A DNA stretch of 64,000 nt from Streptomyces sp. CGMCC 4.7035 (GCF_031583065.1 NZ_CP134053.1:7853001-7917000); one strand, 5' to 3'; counted from the first letter of the stretch, positions 16,674 through 26,695 are shown. Program-made: numbers and translations. The notes: generated from the letters alone by a model not told the origin.

Positions 16674-16740
16674 AGAGACCCGTGACCAGAGGCCCGTGAT
16701 CAGGCCTGCGATCACGCCCGTGATCACACGCCCGTGAACC
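16674..16740. repeat. Short CCCGTGATCA direct repeats
   Basis: About five close copies of CCCGTGATCA/CCCGTGACCA in 65 bases between the lipoprotein and zincin genes. GTGATCAC is also palindromic, so protein binding is possible. Confidence 0.5.
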
Positions 16741-16745
16741 CGATG

Positions 16746-17096
16746 TCACCCGTACCCGAGCGTATGCAACCGTTCGTCGTCGATCCCGAAGTGATGCGCG
16801 ATCTCGTGGACCACGGTCACCTCGGTCTCCGCCACCACGTCCTCCCGCGTCTCGCACATCCGCAGGGTCGGCCCCCGGTAGACCGTGATCCGGTCCGGCA
16901 GCACCCCCGCGTACCACTCCCCGCGTTCCGTCAGCGGAGTCCCCTCGTACAGCCCGAGCAGCTCGGGGTCGTCGACGGGGGGCTCGTCCTCGACGAACAC
17001 CGCCACGTTGTCCATCAGCCGTGTCAGCTCCGGCGGGATCCGGTCGAGCGCCTCCGCGACCAGTTCCTCGAACTCCTCGCGCGTCATCTCCAGCAC
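16746..17096 (-). CDS. Small zincin-like metallopeptidase (DUF1025/MPN-like family)
   Basis: 116 residues from the GTG at 17096; an ATG three codons later is an alternative. The C-terminus holds HEIAHHFGIDDE, a metzincin-type HExxHxxGxxxE zinc motif, preceded by TEVTVV. The N-terminus MTREEFEELVAEALDRIPPEL is characteristic of a widespread actinobacterial family of about 115 residues with no signal peptide. The catalytic function is untested in the family. Divergent from the metallophosphoesterase gene. Confidence 0.88.
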   Translation of the reverse strand: MLEMTREEFEELVAEALDRIPPELTRLMDNVAVFVEDEPPVDDPELLGLYEGTPLTERGEWYAGVLPDRITVYRGPTLRMCETREDVVAETEVTVVHEIAHHFGIDDERLHTLGYG

Positions 17097-17202
17097 AGGC
17101 TCATTGTCGGATACGACACCCTCCTACGAGAGCCGTACACCCTTGTACGAGAGTCGTGCGGCGCCCCGCATACCCACCCCGGAACCTGGGCATACGGGAC
17201 CA

Positions 17203-18834
17203 ATGGCCCGCGTCCTCCTCGCAGCCCCGGACCGCATACGAAGGGTGTCAGGCGCCCTCACCCGGCACTACCGCTCACTCCGTCCCCACCCGGCCGTCGA
17301 ACTCGTCCCCCAGCCCCACCCCTGGCTCCGGGCACTCGGCATGGTCGCCGTCGTACTCCTGGGTGCCTGGCTCGGCCTGCTGATCGTGGGCGCCGTACGG
17401 GTCCCGGTCGGCCCTATGAACACCACCATGGCCCTGCGTCCCTCCCTCACCGGCGGCACGAAGATCAACGTGTCCCCGCTCGGCGCACTGAAGCTGGACA
17501 GCCACGAGGCCCCCGTCCGCCTCGACGTCAACGTCGACCAGCTCGACCCGGTCCGCGCCCAGGCCCTGGTCGACCACCCCGAGCGGATCTCCGGCCTCCA
17601 GCAGGAGATCACCCACGACGTGGCACACGGCACGCTCGACCTCGCCGTCCGCTCCTGCGTGGCGGTGGTCTCCGGCGCCACCGCACTGGGCCTGGCGGTC
17701 TACCGCCGGCCACGCCGCGCCCTCGCCGCCGGCGGCCTGGCGCTCACCCTCCTCGCCGCCTCCGGAGGAACGGCCTACGCCACCTGGAACCCCCGGTCGG
17801 TCCTGGAACCGAAGTTCTCCGGCCTGCTGTCCTCCGCGCCCTCCCTGGTCGGCAACGCCCGCAACATCGTCACCGAATTCGATGTCTACCAGAAGGAACT
17901 GGCACGCCTGGTGACGAACGTGACGAGACTGTACGACGTCACGTCCACCCTCCCCGCGTACGAACCCGATCCGACGACCATCCGCGTCCTGCACGTCTCC
18001 GACATCCACCTCAACCCGGCGAGCTGGAAGATCATCGCGTCCCTGGTGCAGCAGTACGACGTCAACGTGATCGTCGACTCGGGCGACACCATGGACCACG
18101 GCACGGCGGCGGAGAACGGCTTCCTGGACCCGATCGCCACCCTCGGTGCCCCGTACGTCTGGGTCCGCGGCAACCACGACTCCCGCATCACCCAGCGCTA
18201 CCTGGAGCGCATGAAGAACGTCCACGTCCTGGACGACGGCAGGGCGATCACCGTCGCGGGCCTGCGCTTCGCCGGGATCGGCGACCCGCAGTTCACGCCC
18301 GACCGCTCGGTCGCACCGGGCGGCGAGCAGGCGGAGGAGCTGGCGGGCGACCGTCTGGCCTCGTCCCTCCGCGACCAGAAGGCCGCAGGGACCCCCGTCG
18401 ACATCGCGATCACCCACGAGCCGACGGCCGCCCGCAAAACCGACGGCGAGGTGCCCCTGGTCCTGGCCGGCCATCTGCACCACGAGGAGATGGAGGTCAT
18501 GAAGCACGGCACCCGGCTGCGCCTGGAGGGCTCGACGGGCGGCAGCGGCCTGCGCGCGGTCGAGCACAAGTACCCGGCCCCCATCGAGGCCTCGATCCTC
18601 TACCTGGACCGGGACACCCGCCGGCTCCAGGCCTGGGACGAGATCAGGCTCGGCGGTCTGGGCCTGACGACGGCGGAGGTGACCCGCCACCTGCCCGCAG
18701 AAAACCTGCCGGGCGCAAGCCCCATCCCGAGCAGCGCACCCCCGAGCAGCACGCCCCCCAGCAGCACGCCCACGGGCCGTTCCGGCGCGAGTCCGACCCG
18801 GCCCGGCGCGGCCTCCACGCCGAGCGCCCCCTAA
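17203..18834 (+). CDS. Membrane-anchored metallophosphoesterase
   Basis: 543 residues from ATG at 17203, no good RBS. A cytoplasmic head is followed by a TM helix (about 45-67), an extracytoplasmic region, two more helices (about 145-165 and 172-192) and a calcineurin-like phosphoesterase domain (about 255-470). Metal-ligand motifs are complete: VSDIHL, DSGDTMDH, RGNHDS, ITHEP and GHLHH. The C-terminus is a Pro/Ser/Thr tail (SSAPPSSTPPSSTP). It should hydrolyse phosphoesters outside the membrane; the substrate is unknown. Followed directly by the tRNA cluster. Confidence 0.9.
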   Translation: MARVLLAAPDRIRRVSGALTRHYRSLRPHPAVELVPQPHPWLRALGMVAVVLLGAWLGLLIVGAVRVPVGPMNTTMALRPSLTGGTKINVSPLGALKLDSHEAPVRLDVNVDQLDPVRAQALVDHPERISGLQQEITHDVAHGTLDLAVRSCVAVVSGATALGLAVYRRPRRALAAGGLALTLLAASGGTAYATWNPRSVLEPKFSGLLSSAPSLVGNARNIVTEFDVYQKELARLVTNVTRLYDVTSTLPAYEPDPTTIRVLHVSDIHLNPASWKIIASLVQQYDVNVIVDSGDTMDHGTAAENGFLDPIATLGAPYVWVRGNHDSRITQRYLERMKNVHVLDDGRAITVAGLRFAGIGDPQFTPDRSVAPGGEQAEELAGDRLASSLRDQKAAGTPVDIAITHEPTAARKTDGEVPLVLAGHLHHEEMEVMKHGTRLRLEGSTGGSGLRAVEHKYPAPIEASILYLDRDTRRLQAWDEIRLGGLGLTTAEVTRHLPAENLPGASPIPSSAPPSSTPPSSTPTGRSGASPTRPGAASTPSAP

Positions 18835-18840
18835 ACCGTT

Positions 18841-18868
18841 TTGGCGAACCCTCCTCCCATCCCATATG
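18841..18868 (+). promoter_or_regulatory. Possible promoter of the tRNA Glu–Asp–Phe cluster
   Basis: TTGGCG (18841-18846), 16-base spacer, CATATG (18863-18868), in a locally AT-rich stretch 47 bases before tRNA-Glu. Confidence 0.45.
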
Positions 18869-18914
18869 CTTCTCACGTCCCCGACGCGCTGAGAAGCGCC
18901 CAGGCGGGCCGATA

Positions 18915-18987
18915 GCCCTCATCGTCTAGCGGCCTAGGACGCCGCCCTTTCAAGGCGGTAGCACGGGTTCGAATCCCGTTGGGGGCA
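18915..18987 (+). tRNA. tRNA-Glu (TTC)
   Basis: 73 nt; anticodon loop CTTTCAA; acceptor stem GCCCTCA/TGGGGGC with one G:U pair; T-loop GGTTCGAATCC. Confidence 0.95.
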
Positions 18988-19024
18988 CGCAACATCGTGT
19001 GCGACACTGTCGTACACAACGCTT

Positions 19025-19099
19025 GGTCCTGTGGAGCAGTTTGGAGTGCTCGCCACCCTGTCAAGGTGGAGGCCGCGGGTTCAAATCCCGTCAGGACCG
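19025..19099 (+). tRNA. tRNA-Asp (GTC), first copy
   Basis: 75 nt; anticodon loop CTGTCAA; identical base for base to the copy at 26696-26770. Confidence 0.95.
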
Positions 19100-19101
19100 C
19101 T

Positions 19102-19121
19102 GAGGTTTCACGTGAAACCTC
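19102..19121. other. parS: parS centromere-like site (ParB-binding)
   Basis: Perfect 20-bp palindrome GAGGTTTCACGTGAAACCTC whose 14-bp core GTTTCACGTGAAAC (19105-19118) equals the ParB box consensus of Streptomyces and other bacteria. It lies in the 24-base spacer between tRNA-Asp and tRNA-Phe. ParB loads at parS and spreads to organise and segregate the origin region; Streptomyces carry about twenty such sites around oriC. I noticed no second copy in this window. Confidence 0.9.
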
Positions 19122-19123
19122 GT

Positions 19124-19197
19124 GGCTGGGTAGCTCAGTTGGTACGAGCGTCCGCCTGAAAAGCGGAAGGTCGCCGGTTCGACCCCGGCCCCAGCCA
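19124..19197 (+). tRNA. tRNA-Phe (GAA)
   Basis: 74 nt; anticodon loop CTGAAAA; acceptor stem GGCTGGG/CCCAGCC. Confidence 0.95.
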
Positions 19198-19216
19198 CAG
19201 CCGCCCTACCAGGGCA

Positions 19217-19252
19217 AACACCCCCGCCGAAGATATTCGGCGGGGGTGTTTT
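19217..19252 (+). terminator. Terminator of the tRNA cluster
   Basis: AACACCCCCGCCGAA-GATA-TTCGGCGGGGGTGTT followed by TT: 15-bp perfect arms with a short T-run. Confidence 0.9.
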
Positions 19253-19470
19253 CGTGTCGGCTGCCGATCACGTCCATATCGGCGTGCCCGGCGATCCACC
19301 GAAAACCGGATCCGCCCCAAGTCCCCTTGTTCTTCCCGGTTTTGAGCAAGGAAAGGGTGGATCATGGCCGTTTCTTGGGGCCGAGGTGGAGATCATGGCG
19401 GTGCGTTTCGACGCTGGGCATCACGCCCCAGGGCTCATCGCCTCCCCCGCGCATCCTCCATGGAGACTTC

Positions 19471-22338
19471 ATGCGTAGACCTCGCCCCGCTGTCGGGGTG
19501 CCCGTGGCCGTGCTCGTCGTGGCGGGGATGGTGAGCGGCTGGGGCACCGGTGAGGCGACGGCGGACGCGGAATCGGCCGGGACGTTGTACGTGAACCACG
19601 ACGTGGCATGCAGCGACAGCGGTGCGGGCACTCAGGACGTGCCCTTCTGCACGGTGCAGGCGGCGGCGGATGTGGTGGAGCCGGGGCAGACGGTCCGGAT
19701 CGAGTCGCCGAACAACAACCCGTACTCCGGATCGGTGACCTTGACGCGGTCGGGCACCAAGGACGCGCCGATCACGTTCACCGGGGCGCCCCTCGGCGTG
19801 GGCGGCTCGCGGGCGGTGCTCGCGTGGCCCGGCTCCGCGCCGGCGCTGACACTGAAAGCGGTGCATGACGTACACGTCGAATCGCTGACGGTCGCCTACG
19901 ACGACGGAGACGGGGTGGCGGTGACGGCGTCCGAAGGCGTCACCCTCGACCGGCTGACGTACAACCGCCCCGTGCTGTCGGCCTCCGGCACGGGGACCGC
20001 GGTCACCGTGGACGGCACGTCCTCGGACGTGACCGTGTCGCGGAACTGGATCGCCGACGGATACGCGTACGGCGTACGGGTGGAGGCGGGAGCGGCACGG
20101 GTCACCGCCACGACCAACGTGGTGACCACCCCGCGGCAGGGCGGGATCGCGGTGAGCGGGACGACCGGCGCGGACGTGACGAGCAATACGGTCTTCACGC
20201 CGTGCGCCACCGGAATCTCGCTGGACGGCGGAAGCGCCGGGGTGGTGGAGAACAACGTGGTCGCCTCCGCGGCGGCGAGGCAGAGCGCTACGTGCCCGGC
20301 ACCCACCGCTCCGCTCTACGCGGTGTCGGCCGACTCGGCGGGCGGGGTCACCGGCGACTACAACGTGGCGGCGAACGGTGTCGGCAGTTCCGCCCGGCCG
20401 CGCGCCGAGTACTCCTGGGCCGGCGCCTCCTACGCCACCACCGCGGCACTGCGGGACGCGACCGGGCAGGGCACACACGACATCGACGGGCTCAATGTGC
20501 TGTCCCTCGCGGCACCGTCCGAACACTCCCCCCTCATCGACTCGGCCGACGCAGACGCGCCCGGCGAGCTGAGCGCCGACATCCAAGAAGCCCCGCGGGT
20601 CGACGACCGACTCGTCGCCGACACCGGCACGGGCACGACCCACCCCGACCGGGGAGCCTTCGAGCGGCACGACATCATCGCTGTCCCGAACGGCGACTAT
20701 CCGTCGCCGGCGACCGGCGTCGCACCGTTGGTCACCTCGTTCAAGACCGGCGCCACCAGTTCGTGGGGCGAACCACTCACGTACTCGTTCGACTTCGGGG
20801 ACGGCAGCGCCCCGGCCACCGGCACCCCTGGCGACCCCGTCGCGCACAGCTACACCACGCCGGGCAGGTACAACGCGAGGATCACGGTGACCGACGCCGA
20901 CGGTACGAGCCGGACCGGGTATGAGAACGCTGCCGTGGCGGGTACGGCCGTCCCACCCACCGCGTCGCTCTCCGGCGCCGCGGACACCACGAACGACGGG
21001 CAGGTCAACGCGGGGTACGCGCGCTTCACCATTCCGAAACCGGCGGACGCGTGGGAGATCGCGTACCGGACCCTGACGTACGGCGACGGCAGCCAGGAGA
21101 ACCTGGCCGTCGATGCCCAGCAGGCGGAGCACCAGTACCCGGCGCCCGGCACCTACACCGCCACGCTGACGCAGACGGATCTGCTCGGCCGGACCACCAC
21201 CGCCAAGACGGCCTTCCACGCCGCGGACGCCTTCGTGCCCATGACCCCGGAGTACGACACCGAGAAGACCATCCCCGCCCACGGGGTCCTGAAGCTCTCG
21301 GCGGCCACCCTGCAGGCCAATAGCAACGGTGTGGACGCGGCCCAACTGCAGATCGTCACCAGCGAGGCCAAGGCGAGCGGCTCCCTGACCCTCTACACCG
21401 CCGGCACCACCCGGCCGGGCACCTCCAGCATCAACTTCGAGGCCGGCCGGACGGCCACCAACGAGGCGACCGTCAAGGTCACCCCGACCGGTTCGGTCGA
21501 CCTCTACAACGGCAGCTCCGGCCCGGTGACCGTCGAGGTCGCCACGGTCGGCCTCCACTCGCACGCCCAGTTCGCCCGCACCTACCACCCGGCCACGCCG
21601 GTCCGCCTGCTCGACACCCGCACCGGCACCGGTGGCATCACCGGCCCGGTCGCGGGCGGCCACTCGGTCACGCTGTCGGTCGCCGGCACCCACGGCGTCC
21701 CGACGGGGGCCGACGCGGTGGTGCTCAACGTCGCGGCGACCACCACCAAGGGGTCGGGCCACCTCACCGTCTCCACCCACGGCATTTCCGGCTCCGATGT
21801 GACGGGCCCGTACTGGACCACGGGCCAGACCGCGTCCGACCAGGTCATGGTCCCGCTGGTGGACGGCAAGGTCGTGCTGCACAACACCAGCAGGTCGTCG
21901 GCGAACCTCGTCGCGGACCTCGTCGGCTGGTACGGCCCCACGGCGAACGGTGCGGAGTACCAGCCCGTCACCCCGGCGCGGATCCTCAACACCCGGACCG
22001 GCACCGGAAGCGGAAGGATCGCCAAGCTCGGTGCCCACGCCACGCTCAAGCTCAAGGTCACCGGGGCGCACGGGGTCCCGGCGAGCGGGGTGCGCGCCGT
22101 CGATCTCAACCTCACGGTGCCCACGCCGTCCGGCAGCGGCTACCTCGTCGCCTACGCCGACGGCACCTCCCGCCCCGGCGTGCACTCGGTCGACTTCACC
22201 GCCGGTCACACCGCGGCCAACGGCGCTCTGGTCAAGGTCGGCGCCGACGGCGAGATCGCCCTGTACAACGCCGGCTCCACCTCCGTCGACGTCTACGCCG
22301 ACCTGCTCGGCGACTACGCCGTCCACCCTGTCGGCTGA
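19471..22338 (+). CDS. Large secreted β-helix/PKD protein
   Basis: 955 residues from ATG at 19471 (GGAG 6 bases upstream). Signal peptide with a Val/Ala core, cut near residue 30 (ATADAES). Residues 35-400 look like a right-handed β-helix/pectate-lyase-like fold with many short NxV repeats (GTLYVNHDVACSDSG start, disulfide cysteines). Two PKD-type domains follow (SFDFGDGSAPATG ... HSYTTPGRYNARITV, and a second with HQYPAPGTYTATL). The C-terminal 370 residues hold two repeated modules each starting with VRLLDTRTGTGG or ARILNTRTGTGSG. It is probably an extracellular polysaccharide-binding or -degrading protein; catalytic residues are not evident. Confidence 0.85.
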   Translation: MRRPRPAVGVPVAVLVVAGMVSGWGTGEATADAESAGTLYVNHDVACSDSGAGTQDVPFCTVQAAADVVEPGQTVRIESPNNNPYSGSVTLTRSGTKDAPITFTGAPLGVGGSRAVLAWPGSAPALTLKAVHDVHVESLTVAYDDGDGVAVTASEGVTLDRLTYNRPVLSASGTGTAVTVDGTSSDVTVSRNWIADGYAYGVRVEAGAARVTATTNVVTTPRQGGIAVSGTTGADVTSNTVFTPCATGISLDGGSAGVVENNVVASAAARQSATCPAPTAPLYAVSADSAGGVTGDYNVAANGVGSSARPRAEYSWAGASYATTAALRDATGQGTHDIDGLNVLSLAAPSEHSPLIDSADADAPGELSADIQEAPRVDDRLVADTGTGTTHPDRGAFERHDIIAVPNGDYPSPATGVAPLVTSFKTGATSSWGEPLTYSFDFGDGSAPATGTPGDPVAHSYTTPGRYNARITVTDADGTSRTGYENAAVAGTAVPPTASLSGAADTTNDGQVNAGYARFTIPKPADAWEIAYRTLTYGDGSQENLAVDAQQAEHQYPAPGTYTATLTQTDLLGRTTTAKTAFHAADAFVPMTPEYDTEKTIPAHGVLKLSAATLQANSNGVDAAQLQIVTSEAKASGSLTLYTAGTTRPGTSSINFEAGRTATNEATVKVTPTGSVDLYNGSSGPVTVEVATVGLHSHAQFARTYHPATPVRLLDTRTGTGGITGPVAGGHSVTLSVAGTHGVPTGADAVVLNVAATTTKGSGHLTVSTHGISGSDVTGPYWTTGQTASDQVMVPLVDGKVVLHNTSRSSANLVADLVGWYGPTANGAEYQPVTPARILNTRTGTGSGRIAKLGAHATLKLKVTGAHGVPASGVRAVDLNLTVPTPSGSGYLVAYADGTSRPGVHSVDFTAGHTAANGALVKVGADGEIALYNAGSTSVDVYADLLGDYAVHPVG

Positions 22339-22623
22339 CCGCCCGGCGGCCGCCGGCTTTCGGGGTAGCGGGTCGCGGTGATCACCGGGGCATCAAGGCC
22401 GTCTCCCACACGGGGCAGTCCATTGCCCGGGAGCGAGCGACCTGCACCCGGGCGGCGTCTCCTGCTCCCAGGGTCTGTCGTCCCGGCAGGCGAGCGGTTG
22501 TCGACCCGCCGGGGCCGGACACGCACGCCGCACGCTTCCACCGGCCAGGAGCGCCCCTCGCCCGAACCGCCGGAGGCAAATCGTTAGCCAGGAATTTCCC
22601 CGAGATGAGATCCTGGACCGCGT

Positions 22624-25600
22624 ATGTCTACGCATCCCGCCCCCGCCCTCGGCACCCTCGCCCCTCGCCTGACCGAGCTCTCGCTGCGCGACGCGCACCG
22701 CCTCGGCCGCAGGCTCGAAGGCGCGCGCAAGATCCGCAAGCCCGAGGCCCGGGCCGCCGTACTCGCCGAGATCGAGGCGGAGGTCGTCAAGGCCGAGGAC
22801 AGGATGGCCGCGCGCACCGCCCGCGTCCCCGCCGTCACGTACCCCGAACAGCTCCCCGTCAGCCAGAAGAAGAGCGATATCGCCGACGCCATACGCGACC
22901 ACCAGGTCGTCATCGTGGCCGGTGAGACCGGCTCGGGCAAGACCACGCAGATCCCCAAGATCTGTCTTGAGCTCGGCCGCGGCGTCCGCGGCATGATCGG
23001 CCACACCCAGCCCCGCCGTATCGCCGCCCGCACCGTCGCGGAGCGCGTCGCCGAAGAGCTCGACACGCCCCTCGGCGAGGCCGTCGGCTGGAAGGTCCGC
23101 TTCACCGACCAGGTGAACCCGGACGCCACCTTCGTCAAGCTCATGACGGACGGCATCCTGCTCGCCGAGATCCAGACGGACCGCGAGCTGCGCGCCTACG
23201 ACACGATCATCATCGACGAGGCCCACGAGCGGTCCCTCAACATCGACTTCCTGCTCGGCTACCTGGCCCAGCTCCTGCCCCGGCGCCCGGATCTCAAGGT
23301 CGTCATCACCTCGGCCACGATCGACCCGGAGCGCTTCTCGCGCCACTTCAACGACGCGCCGATCATCGAGGTCAGCGGGCGTACGTACCCGGTCGAGGTG
23401 CGCTACCGCCCCCTCCTCGAAGAGGACTCCGACGACGCCGACCGCGACCAGATCACCGCGATCACGGACGCCGTCGAGGAGCTGATGGCGGAGGGCAAGG
23501 GCGACATCCTGGTCTTCCTCTCCGGAGAGCGCGAGATCCGCGACACGGCGGACGCGCTCACCAAGAAGAACTACCGCTTCACCGAGATCCTCCCCCTCTA
23601 CGCCCGCCTCTCCCACGCGGAGCAGCACCGCGTCTTCCAGCCGCACACGGGCCGCAGGATCGTTCTGGCCACGAACGTCGCCGAGACCTCCCTCACCGTC
23701 CCGGGCATCAAGTACGTCATCGACCCCGGCTTCGCCCGTATCTCGCGCTACAGCCACCGCACCAAGGTCCAGCGCCTGCCCATCGAGGCGATCTCCCAGG
23801 CGAGCGCCAACCAGCGCAAGGGCCGCTGCGGCCGTACGTCCGACGGCATCTGCGTCCGCCTGTACAGCGAGGACGACTTCACCACCCGGCCCGAGTTCAC
23901 GGACGCCGAGATCCTGCGTACGAACCTCGCCTCCGTCATCCTCCAGATGACCGCGGCCGGCCTCGGCGACATCGAGAAGTTCCCCTTCATCGACCCGCCG
24001 GACCACCGCAACATCCGGGACGGCGTGCAACTCCTCCAGGAGCTGGGTGCGCTGGACCCCGCCCAGAAGGACCCCCGCAAGCGGCTCACGGACAGCGGCC
24101 GCAAGCTCGCCCAACTGCCGGTCGACCCGCGCCTGGCGCGCATGGTCCTGGAAGCGGACCGCAACGGCTGTGTCCGCGAGGTCATGGTCATCGCCGCCGC
24201 GCTGTCCATCCAGGACCCGCGCGAGCGCCCCGCCGACAAACAGGCCCAGGCCGACCAGCAGCACGCCCGCTTCAGGGACGAGACCAGCGACTTCCTCGCG
24301 TACCTCAACCTGTGGCGCTACATCCGCGAGCAGCAGAAGGAGCGCGGCTCGTCGTCGTTCCGCCGTATGTGCAAGCAGGAGTACCTGAACTTCCTGCGCA
24401 TCCGCGAATGGCAGGACATCTACACGCAGCTGCGCACGGTCGCCAAGCAGATGGGCATCCACCTCAACGAGCAGGACGCCCCCGCCGACCGCATCCACAT
24501 CTCGCTCCTCGCCGGCCTGCTCTCGCACATCGGCCTGAAGGACGTGAAGGAGTCCAAGGACTCCGGCCCCGCCGCCCGCAAGGACGGCGGACGCAACGAG
24601 TACGTCGGCGCCCGCAACGCCAAGTTCGCGATCTTCCCGGGCTCGTCCCTGTTCAAGAAGCCCCCGCGCTTCGTGATGTCGGCCGAGCTCGTCGAGACCT
24701 CGCGCCTCTGGGCACGCGTCAACGCCAAGATCGAGCCGGAGTGGGTCGAACCGCTCGCCGAACACCTCCTCAAGCGGACCTACAGCGAGCCGCACTGGGA
24801 GAAGGACCAGGCGGCCGTGATGGCGTACGAGAAGGTCACGCTGTACGGCGTCCCGATCGTCGCCCAGCGGAAGGTGAACTACGGCCGTATCGACCCGGAG
24901 ACGAGCCGCGAGCTGTTCATCCGCAACGCTCTCGTCGAGGGCGACTGGCGCACGCACCACAAGTTCTTCGCCGACAACCGCAAGCTCCTCACCGAGGTCG
25001 AGGAGCTGGAGCACCGCGCCCGGCGCCGGGACATCCTGGTGGACGACGAGACGCTGTTCGACTTCTACGACCAGCGGGTGCCCGAACACGTCGTGTCGGG
25101 CGCGCACTTCGACTCGTGGTGGAAGAGCAAGCGGCACGAGCAGCCCGACTTCCTCGACTTCGAGCGCGAGATGCTCATCAACGAGAAGGCGGGCGCGGTC
25201 ACCAAGGACGACTACCCCGACTCGTGGCGCCAGGGGCGCCTGAAGTTCAGGGTGACGTACCAGTTCGAGCCGGGCGCGGACGCGGACGGCGTGACGGTGC
25301 ACATCCCGCTGCAGGTCCTCAACCAGGTCACGGACGAGGGCTTCGACTGGCAGATTCCGGGCCTCAGGGAGGAGGTCGTCACCGAGCTGATCCGCTCCCT
25401 CCCGAAGCCGATCCGCCGCCACTACGTCCCCGCGCCCAACTATGCGAAGGCGTTCCTGGAGAAGGCGGTGCCGCTTCAGGAGCCGCTGACGACGACCATG
25501 ACGCGTGAGCTGAAGCGTATGGTCGGCGTCCCCTTCGAGGCGGAGGACTTCGACTGGGCGAAGGTCCCCGACCACCTGAAGATCACCTTCCGGATCGTCG

Positions 25601-26601
25601 ACGAGCGGCGCCGCAAGCTGGCCGAGGACAAGGATCTGGAGGCGCTGAAGCTTCGTCTGAAGCCGAAGGCGCGTCAGGCCCTCTCCCAGGCCGCGGCGGC
25701 GACGGCCGAGCGCCAGGGCGGCGAGTCCCTGGAGCGCGACGGCCTCACCGACTGGACGATCGGCTCCCTCACCCGTGTCTTCGAGACCCGCCGCGCCGGC
25801 CAGCCCGTGAAGGCCTTTCCGGCGCTGGTGGACGACGGCGACACGGTCTCCGTACGCCTCTTCGACACGGAGGTGGAGCAGGCGGAGGCGATGTGGAAGG
25901 GCACGCGGCGGCTCATTCTGCGCAACATCCCGGTCAATCCGGCGAAGTTCGCGTCCGAGAAGCTGACGAACGCCCAGAAGCTCGCCCTGTCGGCCAATCC
26001 GCACGGCTCGATACAGGCCCTGTTCGACGACTGCGCGATGGCGGCGGCGGACAAGCTGATGGGCGACTTCGGCGGCCCGGCGTGGGACGAGGAGTCGTAC
26101 CGCAAGCTGTACGACAAGGTGCGTGCCGAGATCGTCGACACGACGGTGCGTACCGTCGGGCAGGTGCAGCAGGTCCTTGCCGCCTGGCAGGCCTGTGAGC
26201 GCCGGCTGAAGGCCGCACGCAGCCCCGCGCTGCTGGCAAACCTGGCGGACGTGCGCAAGCAGCTGGACGCCCTTGTGAAGCCCGGCTTCGTCACATGGGC
26301 GGGCCTGCGCCGCCTCCCCGACCTGATGCGCTATCTGGTGGCCGCCGACCGGCGCCTGCAGCAGATGCCGACGGGAGTCCAGCGGGACACCTCCCGCATG
26401 GAGAAGGTCCACGAGATGCAGGACGAGTACGCCTGGCTGCTGGAGCAGCTCCCCCAGGGCCGGCCGGTACCGCAGCAGGTCCTGGACATCCGCTGGATGA
26501 TCGAGGAGCTCCGGGTCAGCTATTTCGCCCATGCGCTGGGCACGGCGTACCCGGTGTCGGACAAGCGGATCGTGAAGGCGATCGACGCGGCGGCGCCGTG
26601 A
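22624..26601 (+). CDS. hrpA: ATP-dependent RNA helicase HrpA (DEAH box)
   Basis: 1325 residues, the usual length for bacterial HrpA, from ATG at 22624. Motif I GETGSGKTTQIPK (about 100), TQPRRIAA (Ia), DEAH in IIIDEAHERSLNIDF (about 198), SATID (III) and the QRKGRCGR motif VI are intact. HA2/OB-fold regions follow and the C-terminal half is the DUF3418 domain specific to HrpA. In E. coli HrpA acts on mRNA and rescues stalled ribosomes. The gene stands alone, with a 285-bp upstream gap without features and a hairpin after the stop. Confidence 0.97.
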   Translation: MSTHPAPALGTLAPRLTELSLRDAHRLGRRLEGARKIRKPEARAAVLAEIEAEVVKAEDRMAARTARVPAVTYPEQLPVSQKKSDIADAIRDHQVVIVAGETGSGKTTQIPKICLELGRGVRGMIGHTQPRRIAARTVAERVAEELDTPLGEAVGWKVRFTDQVNPDATFVKLMTDGILLAEIQTDRELRAYDTIIIDEAHERSLNIDFLLGYLAQLLPRRPDLKVVITSATIDPERFSRHFNDAPIIEVSGRTYPVEVRYRPLLEEDSDDADRDQITAITDAVEELMAEGKGDILVFLSGEREIRDTADALTKKNYRFTEILPLYARLSHAEQHRVFQPHTGRRIVLATNVAETSLTVPGIKYVIDPGFARISRYSHRTKVQRLPIEAISQASANQRKGRCGRTSDGICVRLYSEDDFTTRPEFTDAEILRTNLASVILQMTAAGLGDIEKFPFIDPPDHRNIRDGVQLLQELGALDPAQKDPRKRLTDSGRKLAQLPVDPRLARMVLEADRNGCVREVMVIAAALSIQDPRERPADKQAQADQQHARFRDETSDFLAYLNLWRYIREQQKERGSSSFRRMCKQEYLNFLRIREWQDIYTQLRTVAKQMGIHLNEQDAPADRIHISLLAGLLSHIGLKDVKESKDSGPAARKDGGRNEYVGARNAKFAIFPGSSLFKKPPRFVMSAELVETSRLWARVNAKIEPEWVEPLAEHLLKRTYSEPHWEKDQAAVMAYEKVTLYGVPIVAQRKVNYGRIDPETSRELFIRNALVEGDWRTHHKFFADNRKLLTEVEELEHRARRRDILVDDETLFDFYDQRVPEHVVSGAHFDSWWKSKRHEQPDFLDFEREMLINEKAGAVTKDDYPDSWRQGRLKFRVTYQFEPGADADGVTVHIPLQVLNQVTDEGFDWQIPGLREEVVTELIRSLPKPIRRHYVPAPNYAKAFLEKAVPLQEPLTTTMTRELKRMVGVPFEAEDFDWAKVPDHLKITFRIVDERRRKLAEDKDLEALKLRLKPKARQALSQAAAATAERQGGESLERDGLTDWTIGSLTRVFETRRAGQPVKAFPALVDDGDTVSVRLFDTEVEQAEAMWKGTRRLILRNIPVNPAKFASEKLTNAQKLALSANPHGSIQALFDDCAMAAADKLMGDFGGPAWDEESYRKLYDKVRAEIVDTTVRTVGQVQQVLAAWQACERRLKAARSPALLANLADVRKQLDALVKPGFVTWAGLRRLPDLMRYLVAADRRLQQMPTGVQRDTSRMEKVHEMQDEYAWLLEQLPQGRPVPQQVLDIRWMIEELRVSYFAHALGTAYPVSDKRIVKAIDAAAP

Positions 26602-26615
26602 CGGAGACGGTACAG

Positions 26616-26644
26616 AGGGTGAGTTCGACCAAGGGGCTCACCCT
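26616..26644 (+). terminator. Terminator of hrpA
   Basis: AGGGTGAG ... CTCACCCT, 8-bp arms, 15 bases after the hrpA stop. Confidence 0.6.
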
Positions 26645-26695
26645 CCTGTACAGTCCTTCTCGCAGCACAGCGCAAGACAAAGTGCCGCGAAACCT

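Noticed and set aside
13479..16685. 1068-codon plus-strand frame rich in VTVVVATEPATVV repeats
   Set aside because: It is the antisense of the DEAD-box helicase; the apparent repeats mirror the Arg/Asp tail repeats, and no RBS or family match exists.
22393..26532. 1379-codon minus-strand frame
   Set aside because: Exact antisense shadow of hrpA, whose motifs and length are unambiguous.
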